A stretch of DNA of 64,000 nucleotides from Carnegiea gigantea (GCA_029747015.1 JAKOGI010000054.1:357501-421500); one strand, 5' to 3'. Counted from the stretch's first letter, positions 28,401 to 41,760 are shown. Notes: generated from the sequence alone by a model not told the origin. Made by a program: numbers and translations.

Positions 28401-30103
28401 GGAAGAAGGTCGTCAACCAACCCCTGCCCCCACCCCACCCCCTAAAAAAAAAAAAAGGGGGGGGGGGGGGGGGGGAGGGGATCAAACCCATTTTTCACAG
28501 TACACAATGAACTGAAGGCAGGGACACCATAAGTATAGGATCAATGCTCCTATTTTTCTCCAGCATGAGCCAGTTATGCAAAGAGCTGTTTGTTCAAAGC
28601 AACTCCTTATCTCCACAAGCTATCTATCAACGAATTATTTCATACTCCTACATCCACCAAACGTCAACGCAAAAGGCACACACCAACAACTTAAAAACAA
28701 AGTAGAAGAATTGCAGACATGTTACATTACCGGTTTGAGTCTTATGTTAATTAGAGTCTCAAAATATCAGGAAAATGTTGAAATCAAATGAAATGAGAAG
28801 ATTGGCATTACTTGTGGATGACGCTCCTTTTATCTGGGTACACGAGATCACCATATTGTGCGAGAGAACTTTCTATCACAGAGGCATCATCAGTTATCAA
28901 TTTACCAAGGCGCTCTTCAATCAAAGCAAGTCTCTGCGAGATTGAATGGTCCCAATGAAAAAGGTTAAGGAAAAAGGCATAAAACATCACTCCTCAGCAT
29001 AGCACGAGGATAACAAACCGCATTCAAGCAGTAATGGGTAGCAAGACCACAGGCAATCATGTCAACACCATTGAGCTTGTCTCCTGTAAGAGCCAAGTAT
29101 TCCCCTGCACCACGGAATGTATCAGCAAGCCAAGAAAACAAAACTTCCTTTCCCACGAGTTGGTAGAAGATTTAACTACAATTTCTGCAGGCTTCTTTCT
29201 GCATTGAACAAATAATATATGTCGAGGGGTAGCAAATTAACAGAAGATGCAAGGAACCCCCTCCCCCCAAAATAAATAAATAAATAAATAAAGGCTCCAC
29301 GATCCCTTCGATGTGCAGCAAGCTACTACTCTTAAAAATAGTCTGTGGACTGCACACACTAGCTTATGAAGTTTTCATAATGAAAGGTTAAAAATTAAAC
29401 AAACGACAAATCTAATCGCTATTAGAACTTGTTGACTCACTCATTAGTGGAGAAGTACTTAACGGTTTCACTACTTTCGGATCACTAGTCTTTTGGATCC
29501 CTGCCGGCTAGTTACATTGCTTCTCATTTTAACTATCAGTTTCTATGGATTTTTACTCTTTTTTGTTGGGGGTGTTGTTAAGAAAAAAGTAATAGTACAA
29601 GTTCATAATGTTACATAATATACAAAAACCAAAAGGCAGGGATGCAAATCATGCACCCTATGATGAGGATAAGTACCATCCAAAACAAGCTATGAATAAA
29701 ATCAACTAAAAGAAATGAAGTGAAGAAGAACAAAGTTCTCCCTCCTCACAAAAATATAAAGCCTTTAGCCCCTAATCTTTGATGCACTCGAGAGGGATTT
29801 ATCAATAGTTTGCTTAGGAATTAATGAGCAATCTATCAACAGACACATTTGTACACTTGCATAGTGCTATTGGATGCCATATGCGTAAACATTTACCAAT
29901 ATAACCCGGTAGGCGAGAAAGATAAAAGGAGGCCCCTGCATCAGGATGGAAACCCAGCTGCGTGTCTGGATGAGAAAACACCTAAAATTGTAGATTTCAA
30001 ACTCATGAGCTCATTTCACCAACAAAACAAGTAAAATGGAACAAGAGCATATAATGTTGTTCTCATGCTATCAAAGTTAAAGCACAACTCCGGTCACCAA
30101 ATG

Positions 30104-30138
<35 letters not shown>

Positions 30139-32572
30139 CCCCCCCCCCCCAAAAAAAAAAAATCAATTATCATCCAAAAGGAGATACTGGTTGTCGGTTT
30201 AAAACAATATCAATTTATCAAACCAAATGTAGATGTATGCTTCTACCCTTCAACGAAACCCGAACATCTTCCACACGAGAACCAAATCAGTGAATATAGT
30301 TCGTAGATAAAGCAAATGAGCAATGAATATATCTTGAGAATGAGTGAACACAAAACTCAAGGATCATGTAACAAATAATCAAAAGGAAAAGAGTTCAAGT
30401 TCCTGCATATTGGATGTATATAATCTTTTGTAGGATGCTATCTTTGCATCCATCTTTTCTTCCTTTTTATAATACATGTTTTTCTTCATCAAACCCCCCC
30501 CCCCAAAAAAAAAAAAAAGAGTTCAAGTTCCATTACCAGGAAGGAAGATAATTAGCAAGCAAATAAGTACCTCGACTCCATGGTAATGTGAAAGAATTAC
30601 CCAAAAAAAGGGTTTCCATTCACAAGTCAGAAAGGTTCGTTATAGGCGTTCTTAATCTATTTCTTTCACTATTTGTCCAGCTTTAATGTTTCAAGTAAAG
30701 CTTATCAACTTCAGCACAGTTTTGAGCAGCAAAATATGTGAAGCTTTGGCATTCGACATATACTTGCAGAAACCATGATCAGGACCTGTTTCAAAGTTCT
30801 CAAAGTAACTAATATAAGAGGTCCCATTAAAAACCCAACTCAATTGATTCACAGGCAGTAGTTGGAGGAAGAATTACAACATAATTTGTGCTTGGGGGAA
30901 GGGATGCAATGAATTTTCACAAATGTTGTTGGATGAAATTGGAGGGAGGGAAACTAAAAGAAAAAGGCACAGAGCCTTTATTGGTCAAACACAAAGATTA
31001 CGGTATATGATAACAAGACCTACTGATGTGTGGTGCAACGCAACGTACCACTATATTGGCACCAAACAAATTATGGCCAGTTTATGTTGTTTCAATCAAA
31101 CTTCTTCTAAAAGGATTGATCCTTCATTGCTATATTGTTAAGGTCAAGCATGACAATGAAGAAAATAATCAACCAAATAATTATAAGATGTTTGACAGAA
31201 CAAACTTCTAATCAAATAATTACGGCATGTACCACGGGAAGACGATAAGCAGGTGTAAAAATTAACAAGAGATATCATAATGGTAATAAAATTTCCCAAG
31301 CATTAGGAACATACAGTCTTATCAGTAACCAAGCGGAACATTCCTGGAAGAGAAATACCAGCTCCAGCTCCCATGGTGATTCCATCCAAGATAGCCACCT
31401 GTGGAGTGGACAAAACTCGTTTACTCAATTAGATTAGCATCAACTGCAAATTTTGCCCACTAGCGTTCAAATTTGTTTGTCCTTACAAATGTTCACCAGA
31501 CGTTCAGGGCAACAATTCAGTACAGTCCACCATTTCTAGCAATCAATAAGGGAGCTTATAGAAGATCAATAGTTGCCCACAAGTGCCGAACAGGAACTCT
31601 AATACAGCTCTCAGCAAACATGAGAACTGATAATCTCAATACACTTGTTTGTATGCTCCACAGAATACAAACTTCATGCAAATTAACCAACCTTAAAGAA
31701 ATGCAAGACCAGTAAAACACCTTAAAAAGCAAGGCCTCGGCATGATACTTACATGAGGTTTCACATACGTTCCCATGAGGTATACAAATTTGTACAATGT
31801 GTCAAAAAACTTTTTACATTCTTCAAGTTTTCCTGCACACAATAAAACAACGGAAGTTTACAATGTGGAGCGAACTAATACCCAATCTCCCAGTGCCCAT
31901 CTTCAAAATTATAATTGCTTCACCAAAATCAAACTCTACCCACCTTCATTGATCAGCTGATAGAGGTCAACAACATCAGCCCCAGAGCAGAAGGCTCTGC
32001 CACTCCCCTTTCAGAATTCAACCACCAATATCAGCCTCCATGATTACGAAGCTCAACATAGCAACAAATTAGGTAAAAGGGCAACAAAGAATTATAAGTA
32101 CCTTCATTATAATGAAGCCAATATCCGAGTTTTCTTCCCATGATTCATACAATTTCTTCAGCCTAGCTACCTATCAAGCCAAAAGGAGCCATACCCACAT
32201 GCTTTTCAAATCTCAACCATCATATAATAATGCATAAAAACAATGACACGAAGAAAATGACAAGGACGTACCATGGAAGTGGTAATGGCATTAAGAGAGT
32301 CAGGTCTGTTGAGAATGGTTGATCTTGAATTCGCTCTTCCTTCAACCAAAACCTGAATTGAAGCAAAAGGGCATTTGGGTATTCCCAAAAAAAGGAAAAA
32401 ACAAAGAAGAACTGTACATTAGGAAGAGAAAAAAAGAAGTAAAAAAAACCTGGTCTTGAACATCGTCGTTCTGGGCAAAGTAAGGTTGAGCTAAGTAGGT
32501 TCTCTGATGAGAGAGAAACCCAAGTCTTCGAACTGAGTGACCCGCTTGTAAAACTCCTCTGAATCTCTGCAT
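25481..32572 (-). CDS. 3-hydroxyisobutyryl-CoA hydrolase-like protein, mitochondrial (14 exons, 405 aa)
   Basis: A crotonase-fold thioesterase family member; active relatives release 3-hydroxyisobutyrate from its CoA ester in valine breakdown. Exons in gene order on the minus strand: 32450-32572, 32272-32352, 32102-32170, 31944-32007, 31753-31832, 31315-31398, 29897-29981, 29019-29104, 28812-28933, 27224-27284, 26087-26185, 25887-25988, 25702-25743, 25481-25600. Every junction is in phase with GT-AG ends. The Arg-rich N terminus (MQRFRGVLQAGHSVRRLGF) looks like a mitochondrial presequence. Crotonase signatures: ILNRPDSLNAI, GSGRAFCSGADV, AILDGITMGAGAGIS (141-155), HPDTQLGFHPDAG (171-183). The C-terminal helix runs WDPPHLEDVTKDMVDCFF. 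It is closest in layout to the type-2/3 Arabidopsis proteins (At3g60510/At4g31810). The predicted catalytic Glu in the HPxxQLGFHPD loop is Asp173. Introns hold a LINE relic, microsatellites and C/A tracts. Confidence 0.93.
26281..27110 (+). mobile_element. LINE relic (zf-RVT domain) in HIBCH-like intron
   Basis: On the strand opposite the host gene, broken frames read KTWNPAAVCKQIWEISSKAD then DTLWVKW. Further on come PKHEYVWLIA, KLLTRDKLHQL and NGVDNVQHLFF, typical of the reverse-transcriptase-linked zinc-binding domain at the 3' end of plant L1 LINEs. Several stops and frame changes are present. Confidence 0.7.
27657..27724. repeat. Compound (AAC)n(AAT)n(AGC)n microsatellite
   Basis: Consecutive AAC, AAT and nine AGC trinucleotide runs in an intron of the HIBCH-like gene. 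Confidence 0.9.
28440..28477. repeat. A13-G21 homopolymer tract
   Basis: CCCCT, then about 13 A, then about 21 G, followed by GGGGATCAAACCC, the inverse of a tRNA box-B-like word. It lies in an intron of the HIBCH-like gene. Confidence 0.8.
30109..30163. repeat. (TC)n microsatellite plus C-run/A-run
   Basis: About 13 TC units, then about 11 C, then about 12 A, in an intron of the HIBCH-like gene. A second C11A14 tract is at 30496-30519. Confidence 0.9.
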
Positions 32573-32769
32573 TTCTTTCTAAAACTCGTCGCCGTAGTGA
32601 AGGAGTTAGAGGCTGTTGCGGCTTGAATTGCAACCGGAGCTGTCCACGCCCTCCTATTTCACCTTGGAAGTGTAAGTCTGAGCGCGATGCACAGCGTATT
32701 TGTCTGAGCTCGTCCAAATACTCCGCGTGGAGCCTCGCTATGCAAGGGAGGAAAGGCTATTGACTAATG

Positions 32770-33131
32770 AGGGCCTTTTTTTTTTTTTCCATAGGTAATT
32801 ACTTTCATAGGTAATTACAGTGTGGAATATAAAGAAATAGAACGAGGCGAGAATTTATTGAATTGAGTGGAAATGAATGCCTTTTTTTTTTTTGGTAGGA
32901 TTGGAAAAGAATGAAATGAAGTGGGACGACATGGAATGAAGTGAAAAAAAGATGAAATTATTTATATCAAAATGTAGAAATGAGTGAGAGGGAATGGGAT
33001 GACATTGAAAGAAGTGAGAATGAATGGAAAGGAATGAGAATGAGTGACATTTATTTTTATGACTGAGAAGGAGGAAGAGGGCATGGAATAATAGTGGAAT
33101 CCAAAATTTTCCTACGAAAAAAACATGCCCT
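32770..33131. mobile_element. MITE related to the 11354 element
   Basis: The left end AGGGCCTTTTT..CCATAGGTAATT is mirrored by the right end TTTTCCTACGAAAAAAACATGCCCT. The interior has AATGAAGTGGGA-type repeats like those of the 11354-11570 copy. It lies about 200 bp upstream of the HIBCH-like start codon. Confidence 0.6.
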
Positions 33132-35270
33132 AAATTGATTGGGACTTGAGACTTGAGACTTGAGAGCCCTATTGGTGTCTTTTGTGAAAGATCTTATGAA
33201 TAGCTTAGTCATTTTTTGAGTCTTGTAGGTTATGATGCATCATTTAGATTTCCTCCACCACTTTCATTTCTTTTTTTCTCTTAACTTCTTCCCTTTCACT
33301 TTTAATGGTTCTTTTCCTCGAACCTAAAAAAAAGTTCAAAATAAATATTCTGAACTTTAAAGGTATTACACGAGAATAATCTGAATCTTAGAAATAGCTC
33401 CCAACATTCAAACTTTAAGGGTACCTATTTTCAGTGGTCCATAGGTCATTTTAGATTGCATTTTTCATATAATTTGCACTTCAAAATAAATGCAGACAAT
33501 TTAATTTTCGTATGGTTTTGCTGTCTATGGGCAATGTTATTTGGAATTGATTGAAAATGCAATCTACAATTACTTGTGCACTGTTAAAATCAAATATTCT
33601 TAAAGTTCAGAGCATTTGGAGCTAGGCCTAGCAAAAATTGATCAACCCAAAAACTCGACCTGAACCTGCTAACAAATTTTGGATTTTGAATACGCTTTTC
33701 TCAACTCGGACCCAAAAAAGTCACAAATTGAAGAGTTAAACTTGACCCAAAGCCGAACTTACCCGGTCGACTTGAATATTACATCCTTGTTTTTTATTTT
33801 CTTTAATTTTTCTCTTGTAACAAAAATGGTTATTTATTATATCGAATTATTTACATACATGTTATATAACTATTACATCCTTTCACAAATTAAGGAATAC
33901 CACTTCTTTCCTAACTATAATATCATAAAATAACATCACACATAACTTGTAATGCCAACTTTAAAATAATGGATATACAACAACATGAAATACCTATTTA
34001 GTTTTATTACTTCAAAAAAATTATAGTCTTAAAAAACCATTTTAAAATAAGATATGTATTAAAAATGTGCAACTCATACTATTATATTTGTAGTTAAATG
34101 AATCTTTCTTATTGTATTTTACATTAGTTTGCAATAATTTAAAGTTTTGATGTTGTAATTTAAAGATAATTGTAATGTGTTACACTTCTATTATTCCTTT
34201 TTATTTTGCTTCCATTCTAATGGATCTTAGCCTGTGATGCTAGTGGTGGTCAATGGGTCGGTCGCATTGTGTGAGGGACGGCTAATTAATAAAGTGTACA
34301 TGTTTAGGTAATGATATGTTAATTAACAAAAAAAATTATTTAATTGGATCATTAGTGGGTCAAACCATCCCAACCCTTTAACATGCTCTAGACAGGTTGA
34401 CTTATGAATTACCAAACCTACTATCGACCTTATCTTAATATATGAGCCGACCCACCCAACCCAAAGGTGATTCGACTCTTTACCCACCTACATATGATGT
34501 TCGTATATTACAAGGAAAAGTGTGAATATTTTTAATATTCTTTTACAAAATTACAATTGCAATGCTCTTTCATTGAAGATATACAATTTTAAGTAAAAAT
34601 ATGCCAAATTTTAATTTTGACAAAAGAAAAAATAACTCAGGAAAATGGTGTTCTAAACCCGTTGGTGTTGACCTAGACCCTGCACAACCGAAATATGTTC
34701 GTCCGTATATTACCTTAACCCAAAATACACTCAACCGCTATTTTATTCAAACCCAAATATACCCGATACGTATCTAACCTGTCACTTAAACTGATAGGTC
34801 TATTTGGAGCTATTTTTTAACTTCACATTATTCATGTTCAATTAATACCCCTAAAATTCATAATATTCCTATCACCCAAAGAAGGAGACAGAAGTTCTTG
34901 CATCCCTTTTTTTTATTTGGTACCTTTATTCATTTTTTATAAAAATTTTATTATCAATTAATATAATAGTGGATTAGGTTATATTCAAACTTACTTTCAT
35001 TCATCTTTACGATATAGATGCACACGTATACTACCACATATATAATTTTAGGTATGCTTAACATGTATATATATTTTTTATGCAAGTATGAGCGGTCATG
35101 CTCCTAAAAATTTATTCATTCACAACCTAACAATGGTCCGGCCACTCAAGATTTGTCCTTAAAAAGAATTGGAAATGAGGGATTGGGGGGCTATCATGAA
35201 TTATAAGAGAATTATTTTAGGTATGCATAACACTCTTGAAAGCATGCATGGCAATGAGAATCCATGCATG
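33132..35270. other. AT-rich intergenic DNA, no gene seen
   Basis: Contains scattered ACCCAACCC/GGGTCGG words at 33620-33780, 34230-34500 and 34640-34800, of the kind left by old DNA transposons or Helitrons. No open frame has a recognisable domain. Confidence 0.4.
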
Positions 35271-35620
35271 ATGGTATCAGAATAAGCCTCCCCCACCAGC
35301 TAGGCCAGGATTGCCTCGTGAAGTTGCATATAAGTTGAGCTTAATCCAACCCCAATGTCGCGAAGCCCAACGCATAACAATCTGCTTAGGAGGGAGTAGT
35401 GAAAGGCTAGGCATTAGTTGATTTTCAGAAAGTAAGGCCTTTAAAATTTCTTCACATTTCAACTTCTTGATAAAATCACGAAATCGCATGGCTTAAAAAT
35501 TCTTATCCTATACACAACAATGGTTGCACCACTTCCTCAACCACCACAAAGCAGTGGCGAAGAGTGTTGGCCATTTAGCGCCTTTAGAATGTGAATCCTA
35601 CAATTTATGGGTCATCCAAG
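35271..35620 (-). mobile_element. LINE relic (zf-RVT tail and RNase H start)
   Basis: Minus-strand frames read WPTLFATALWW, then further on WGWIKLNLYATSRGNPGLAG. The second matches the start of the RNase H (RVT_3) domain of plant LINEs, normally WIKLN.DG..RGNPG.AG. The domain stops soon after GGGG, so the copy is truncated. Confidence 0.65.
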
Positions 35621-36649
35621 TTGTGAACGGTACATAGAAGAAGATACCTTGTTGGTCGGGGACGAGAGTTTATCCTGACTTCTATTGTGAATTGCAGTGC
35701 CTCAAAGGACGATTGGTGTCTTGTTCTATGTAGGAGCAACCTTACAACTTGTGTTAGAGTTCAAACTTATAAGCACCTGAACTTACTTAGTCATAACATG
35801 TTCAAACTGCTATGTTAAGTCTTGCATTTCTAAAATGTTTGTTCAAATTGGGTTCAGCAGAGCTTTAATAGAAAAGCCCCATGTTATCAGTTCCTTCTCA
35901 AAGTAATCAATCCCTGACTTCATTTTCCCTTTGCAATTCAAAAAAGGTTGCACTCTTAACACTTAACAGCCTCATCTCGTAGAAGATTAGGGAATAGATG
36001 CTAACCCAAACCTTCTTGATCATCCCATAATTGCTCATCATATTGATTCTCCAATTAAGTAGGAATAGACCCAGTGACCACCTAACATAAGGCTTTGTCA
36101 ATCGCCTAGTTGCGATACCAAAATAACGTTGTACACCTACTTTAGTGATTGATTACTTTGGGATGCTGAAAGTAAGTTGTCCAACCATTTGGTAAGGATA
36201 ATATATAGTCTTATTATTACCCAATAACATATTGAATGTGCGTGGTTGAAACTGCATAGCATAATCAATAAGTTATTGTTTTTAAAAGACAATTTATCAT
36301 ACAAAGATACGGATTACCCCCAATGAATATTTTATGACTGTACCCCTACTGATAGGTCATAAGTCTAATGGTGGAAAACCCTAAGCAATGGTACAAACAT
36401 AATTAGATTTGAGTTGGATCACCCAAAAAAGAAATAGAAAAACTCACACCTGATATTATGTCTAGACCCGATTAGCAAAAGTACTTAAGATACATAAAGT
36501 ACATATGTTATTGGCTTGTTAAGTTATTAACCCAAAATTCACATCTATTTACCTTAGAAAAATTAATTTGACTTTGGGAAACTGAGAATAATTATGCAAA
36601 TGTTATTTATGATATTCTTAAGGTGTCATTTGGCTTCACACCCATCAAA

Positions 36650-36842
36650 AAATCTCCATCCCATCATGAGAACTTGTCTCTCTCACGCAACAACGACTAG
36701 GGTTTTGGCTTGATAAGGTGAATTATCGTTCTTTGTCAGTTATCTTCTCTATAAATTACATACTTTGAATGTGCCTTCTAGCACTTTCACCATTGACTAT
36801 CCTTTGCTGAATAGATGGAAGGACTTATGTTTGATGGAGGAG
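36650..36842 (+). mobile_element. 5' part of a LINE ORF1 (DUF4283-type), split by the gypsy element
   Basis: Just before the gypsy LTR the frame reads LLNRWKDLCLMEE, the N-terminal DUF4283 pattern. The same reading resumes after the 3' LTR at about 42007 with EDKVMDC. The 5' limit is uncertain. Confidence 0.55.
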
Positions 36843-37093
36843 TGTCACAGTTCATCCAATCACGTGCCTAACTTGTGCCAATAACTAATTTTGTTACAAG
36901 TTGTTACAAGTCGTTAAGCGTTCTGTTATTTCTGTTAGCTTATTTCCTGCGCAATGACATTGTATTTGAGGGGGTGAGTAGCCTGGAAGGAGGTAGTGGT
37001 GAATGACAATTTGCTTCTTTTCTCTCTCTACCATTCTACTCTCTGTTTTCTCTCTCTTGCTTCTTCTGTGAAACAGCTTCTAGGGCTGTTGCA
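36843..37093 (+). repeat. 5' LTR of the gypsy element
   Basis: 251 bp, TGTCACAG...GCTGTTGCA. It contains a TTACAAGTTGTTACAAGTCG internal duplication absent from the 3' LTR. Confidence 0.92.
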
Positions 37094-37095
37094 AG

Positions 37096-37106
37096 TGGTA
37101 TCAGAG
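37096..37106 (+). other. Primer-binding site (tRNA-iMet)
   Basis: TGGTATCAGAG, 2 bp after the LTR end, complementary to the 3' end of plant initiator tRNA-Met. Confidence 0.85.
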
Positions 37107-37287
37107 TTGTTCGATCTTGATCTGGAGATTTCATTTTTTTCCTTTTCAAATCAATTGGCTGCTTTGTATTCCCAACTAGTCTTGCTTCCAACAATCAAAC
37201 ATAATACATTTTTGCTCTTTGATTGACTGATTGGTATCTCCAGTCAATCCAGCAGCGAAATCATGTTGAAATCCAGATCAATAGGTA

Positions 37288-38400
37288 ATGGCGATCTTCG
37301 AGAACACTAGGGCTGCAAAAGTAGAGGAGTTTCTTCACAACTTACAACAATCATGGGGTGCGTTTCAAGAGGAAATCAGAAATCGAATCTTTGAACAACA
37401 GGCTCAACAAGACAAGATCAATGGCAGAGTAAACGAATTAATCACTGGGCTGAGCCAACAAGTACTGCAAATGACCAACCAGTTCCAGGAGGAAGATAAT
37501 CAAAACTCTCCTTGAACCAATAGCTCATACTCCGACTTTTCTAGGGTTTCCCAGGTAGATTTTCCCAAATTCGAAGGTCAAGATGTACAAGGGTGGGTAT
37601 ACAAATGTGAATCGTTCTTTGGGGTTTATGGAACTCCTGAACATGTTAAGGTGAAAATTGCTTTCATTCACTTGGAAGGAAGGGCATTATTATGGCATCA
37701 ATCTTTTATGAAAACCTTTACATTAGGGCAATGGCCAACATGGGAAAAATATAAGGAAGCCATTATGGGAAGGTTTGGGAACCAACCTTTGGATGATCCC
37801 TAAGATAGAAGGGATTGGTAGAACAATACCAGGATGCATTTGATGCACTGCTGATATGGATTGAGGATTTACCTGTTAACCATGCCATCAACTGTTTTTT
37901 GAGTGGATTAGATTCTGAAATCCAGAACACTGTAAGGATGTTCAAGCCAAGAAACTTGCATGATGCTTACTGTTTGGCTAAATTATAGGAAGCCATTTTG
38001 GCTTCAATAGCCAGGAAGAAACCCATTTTGGAGAAGCCAACTTCTACGCCAATTTCAGTGCATCATCCTAAACCTAACTTTTCAACTGCATCTTCTAATC
38101 AAACTTCTCACAGATCCACTGATAGAGCTGCACCATTCTCATAGTCTTCCTAAGGTAGCTCAAATATGAGGGTGAGGAGCCCAGCAGATCTTGGACCACA
38201 CAAGAATTAAATGACAGGAGAGCGAAGAGTCTATGTTTTTACTGTGATGAAAAGTATACCCTAGGACACAAATGCAAGGCTCAAATATATAGGATTGAAA
38301 TTAGAAACCAGGATGAGGAGGGACAAGGTATTGAGGAGGAGGAAATAGGGGAGGGAACAAAGGAAGAACCCTCAGTTTTTTTCAAAAGAAACCCCTCACA
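37288..38400 (+). pseudogene. gag pseudogene of the gypsy element
   Basis: Starts MAIFENTRAAKVEEF. A retrotransposon-gag region (EGRALLWHQSF, near 37675) is followed by a CCHC knuckle CFYCDEKYTLGHKCK at about 38237-38281. In-frame stops occur at 37513, around 37800 and 37987, with a frame change near 37800. Confidence 0.8.
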
Positions 38401-38405
38401 TTTCT

Positions 38406-41400
38406 ATGAATGCTATATCAGGAGTCAACACATATCAAACCATGAAGGTTTTAGGACAGGTCAAGAAAAATTCTCTACACATTATCATTGATTTAGGAAG
38501 CACTCATAACTTCCTAGATGTGGTAACTGCAAAGAAGTTGGGCTATGATATGAGGAGCACAGTTCCACTCCAGATTTCTATGGCTAATGGAAGTAATTGA
38601 TTAGTTCAGCCATGTGCCAGGAATTTTTGTGGGATATCAATGGGGTGGAGTTCCAAACTGATGTAATGGTGGTTCCTCTGGGTAGCTGTGAGATGATTCT
38701 TGGAGTTCAGTGGTTGTCAACTTTGGGACCAATTTTGTGGGATTTTGAAAAATTGAAAATGGAATTCAATTACAAAGGACAGCAGGTGGTGATTCATGGA
38801 GCCTACCATGCTGCTATGCAGTGGGTGGAAGCAAGAACCATGCAGTATATTTTATCTACCTCTACAGCCCCACAGATATTTACCACTTAGGTACAGTGTG
38901 TGTAAGTAGAGCATACCCCTGAATTATTTGAAATAACTGATTCTGATTTAACTCAGTTGTTGGAGAAGTTTAAGAGTATATTTGCTGAGCCAAAAGGTCT
39001 ACCACCTCATAGGAGTCATGACCATCATATCATACTTAAAGAACAGACACCCCCAGTTAATGTTAGGCCTTATAGATATCCAACCTTACAAAAGGATATC
39101 ATTGAAAAAATAGTACAGGAAATATTAGAAACTAGAATTGTAAGGCCTAGTCAGAGCCCTTATTGATCCCCCATTGTGTTGGTTAAGAAAAAAGATGGTA
39201 CATGGAGAATGTGTGTGGACCACAGAGAGCTCAATAAGCATACCATCAAGGATAAGTTTCTAATACCTATTATTAAAGAACTTCTTGATAAGCTTTATGG
39301 GTCAAAGTACTTCTCCAAAATTGATCTAAGGTTAGGGTACTGGCAGGTTAGAATGCATGATGAGAACAGCTTTCAGAACACATGAAGGGCATTGCAAATT
39401 TGTGGTCATGCCCTTTAGATTGACTAATGCCCCATCCACTTTTCAAGCCCTCATGAATCATGCGTTTAGACCCCATCTCAGGAAGTTCATTTTGGTCTTT
39501 GTTGATGACATATTGATTTACAATCACACTTTAGAACTTCATCTACTGCAGTTGCAAACTACTTTTGAGGTATTGAGAGCTAACACCCTATATGCCAAGA
39601 GAAGCAAGTGTTTTTTTAGAGAAAATCAAGTGCAATACTTAGGGCATATTATCTCAGAAAAGGGGGTAGCCACTGACCCATAGAAGATAGAAGCTATGCA
39701 AAATTGGCCCACACTAACCACTATCAAACAACTCAGAGGGTTCCTTGGCCTCACTGGGTATTACAGAAAATTTATCAAGGGATATGGTGTTATCAGCAAA
39801 CCCTTACAGATCTGTTGAAGAAGAATGTCTTTTGTTGGGACTCTAAAGCAGAAGATGCCTTTGTAACCTTGAAGAATATCATGACCACAACTCCTGTACT
39901 TGCCTTTCCCAACTTCCAGGGACAGTTCATCATTGAAACTGATACTTTTGGATAAGAAATTGGGGTTGTCTTAATGCAACAGGGTCATCCTATTGCCTAC
40001 ATCAATAAGACCTTGGCACCTAAATACCAAGGACTATCAACTTATGAGAAGGAGTTGTTAGCTCTTGTGTCTGCTATGAAAAAGTGGAGAGCTTATGTGG
40101 TAGGATCCCATTTCATTATTAAGACTGATCATTTCAGTCTTAAGTACATCTTTGAACAGAAAATCTCTACTCCTTTACAGAGCAAGTTATTGCCAAAGTT
40201 GTTGGGGTTGGACTATACTATCCTATTCAAAAAGGGTAAGGAAAATACTACTATTGACTCTCTTTTAAGAGTTACTGTTGCACACTTATGGAACTTGTAA
40301 TCAGTTTCATTGATACTGAGTTGCTGGATAAGATCAAGAGTATCTGGGAGCAGGATCAAAATCTGCAACCGCTTATTGCTGAATTATCTTCGTCACAGCA
40401 TACTTATTTCAAATTTATTTGGAGTCAGGGACTACTTAAGAGAAAGGGAAAATTGGTAGTAGGACAAGGTGATGAATTAAGGCACAATCTGATTAAAATG
40501 GTTCACACACCAGCTTTTGGGGGTCACTGAGGAGTGGAAGTTAATTATAAAAAGTTAGTTTGCTGGTTCTACTGGAAATGTATGAAGAAGGAAGTAAGGA
40601 ATTGGGTTAGATCTTGTGAAGTTTGTCAGAGATGCAAACCTATATTACAAGCTCCAATAGGAGGCTTACAACCCTTGCCAATTCCAGGTGCTATTTGGAT
40701 TGACATCTCCATGGATTTTATTGAAGGTCTACCTAATTCTAGAGGCAAGGATACCATCTTTGTGGTGGTGGATAGGCTGAGCAAGTATGCTCATTTTTTA
40801 CCCTTATCTCACCCCTTTAGTGCTGTTGGTGTTGCCCAAATCTATTCTGAACACATTTACATATTGCATGGCCTTCTTAGAACCATAGTCAGTGCTAGAG
40901 ACAAGGTGTTTGTCAGCAGATTCTAGACAGAATTGTTCTCCCTACAGAAGGTGGCATTACACATATCCACTTCCTATCACCCTCAAATAGATGGGCAGAC
41001 AGAGATGGTGAACAAGTGCTTGGAGACCTTTTTGAGATGTATGGCTGGTGAGAGACCCAGGAAGTGGATGCTCTGGTTGCCACTAGCTGAGTGGTGGTAT
41101 AATTTCAACTAGCACTTAGCCATTGGAATAACTCCCTATGAGGTTGTATATGGACAACCCCCATCCTTACACGTACCCTATATCACTGGGGACAGCTGTG
41201 TGGAAGCAGTAGATAGAAGTCTAAGGGCTAGAGAGGAAAGTATTAAAATGTTGCAGTTCCATTTATCTCAAGCTTAGGAAAGAATAAGGATTCAGGCAGA
41301 TAAGCATATGACTGAGAAGGAATTCCAGGTTGGTGACTTGGTGTATGTCAAATTACAACATTATAGGCAGAGATCAGTAGCTATAAGGACTTGTCATAAG

Positions 41401-41730
41401 CTCACTACCAAATACTTTGGACCATTTCCTATTGTGTCCAGGGTTAGTAAGGTAGCTTAAAGACTGCAGCTTTCTCCTGCTGCAAAGGTACACCTAATCT
41501 TTCACATTTTCTAACTTAAAAAGCATGTGGGTTCAACACCAGTTCAGGAATACATGCCTGAGATATTCAAGCACGACCTATGGCAGTTCTTGACAGGAAA
41601 TTGGGTAAACAAGGGAATCACGCTGTCATGTATGTTTTGATCCAATGGTCCAATGCACCTAAGGAAGAAGCTACCTGGGAGTTGTACTCAGATATTTAGA
41701 AAAGGTTTCCACAATTTGATCTACAAGCTT
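38406..41730 (+). pseudogene. pol pseudogene of the gypsy element (PR-RT-RH-IN-chromodomain)
   Basis: Protease at 38406-38890: the usual D-S/T-G catalytic triplet reads IDLGSTHNF, that is D-L-G. Reverse transcriptase at about 39130-39680, with FVDD at 39498-39509. RNase H at about 39890-40270. Integrase zinc finger (CEVCQRC, ~40617) and core from about 40690; the second catalytic Asp position reads SARD rather than SDRD near 40894. The chromodomain-like tail lies at about 41630-41700. About ten in-frame stops and at least three frame changes (near 39360, 39800 and 40280) interrupt it. Confidence 0.85.
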
Positions 41731-41760
41731 GAGGTCCAACTTGTTTAAGGGGCAAAGGAT

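Noticed and set aside
32220..32717. 165-codon minus-strand frame overlapping HIBCH-like exons 1 and 2
   Set aside because: Different frame from the conserved crotonase reading and runs through an intron; shadow frame.
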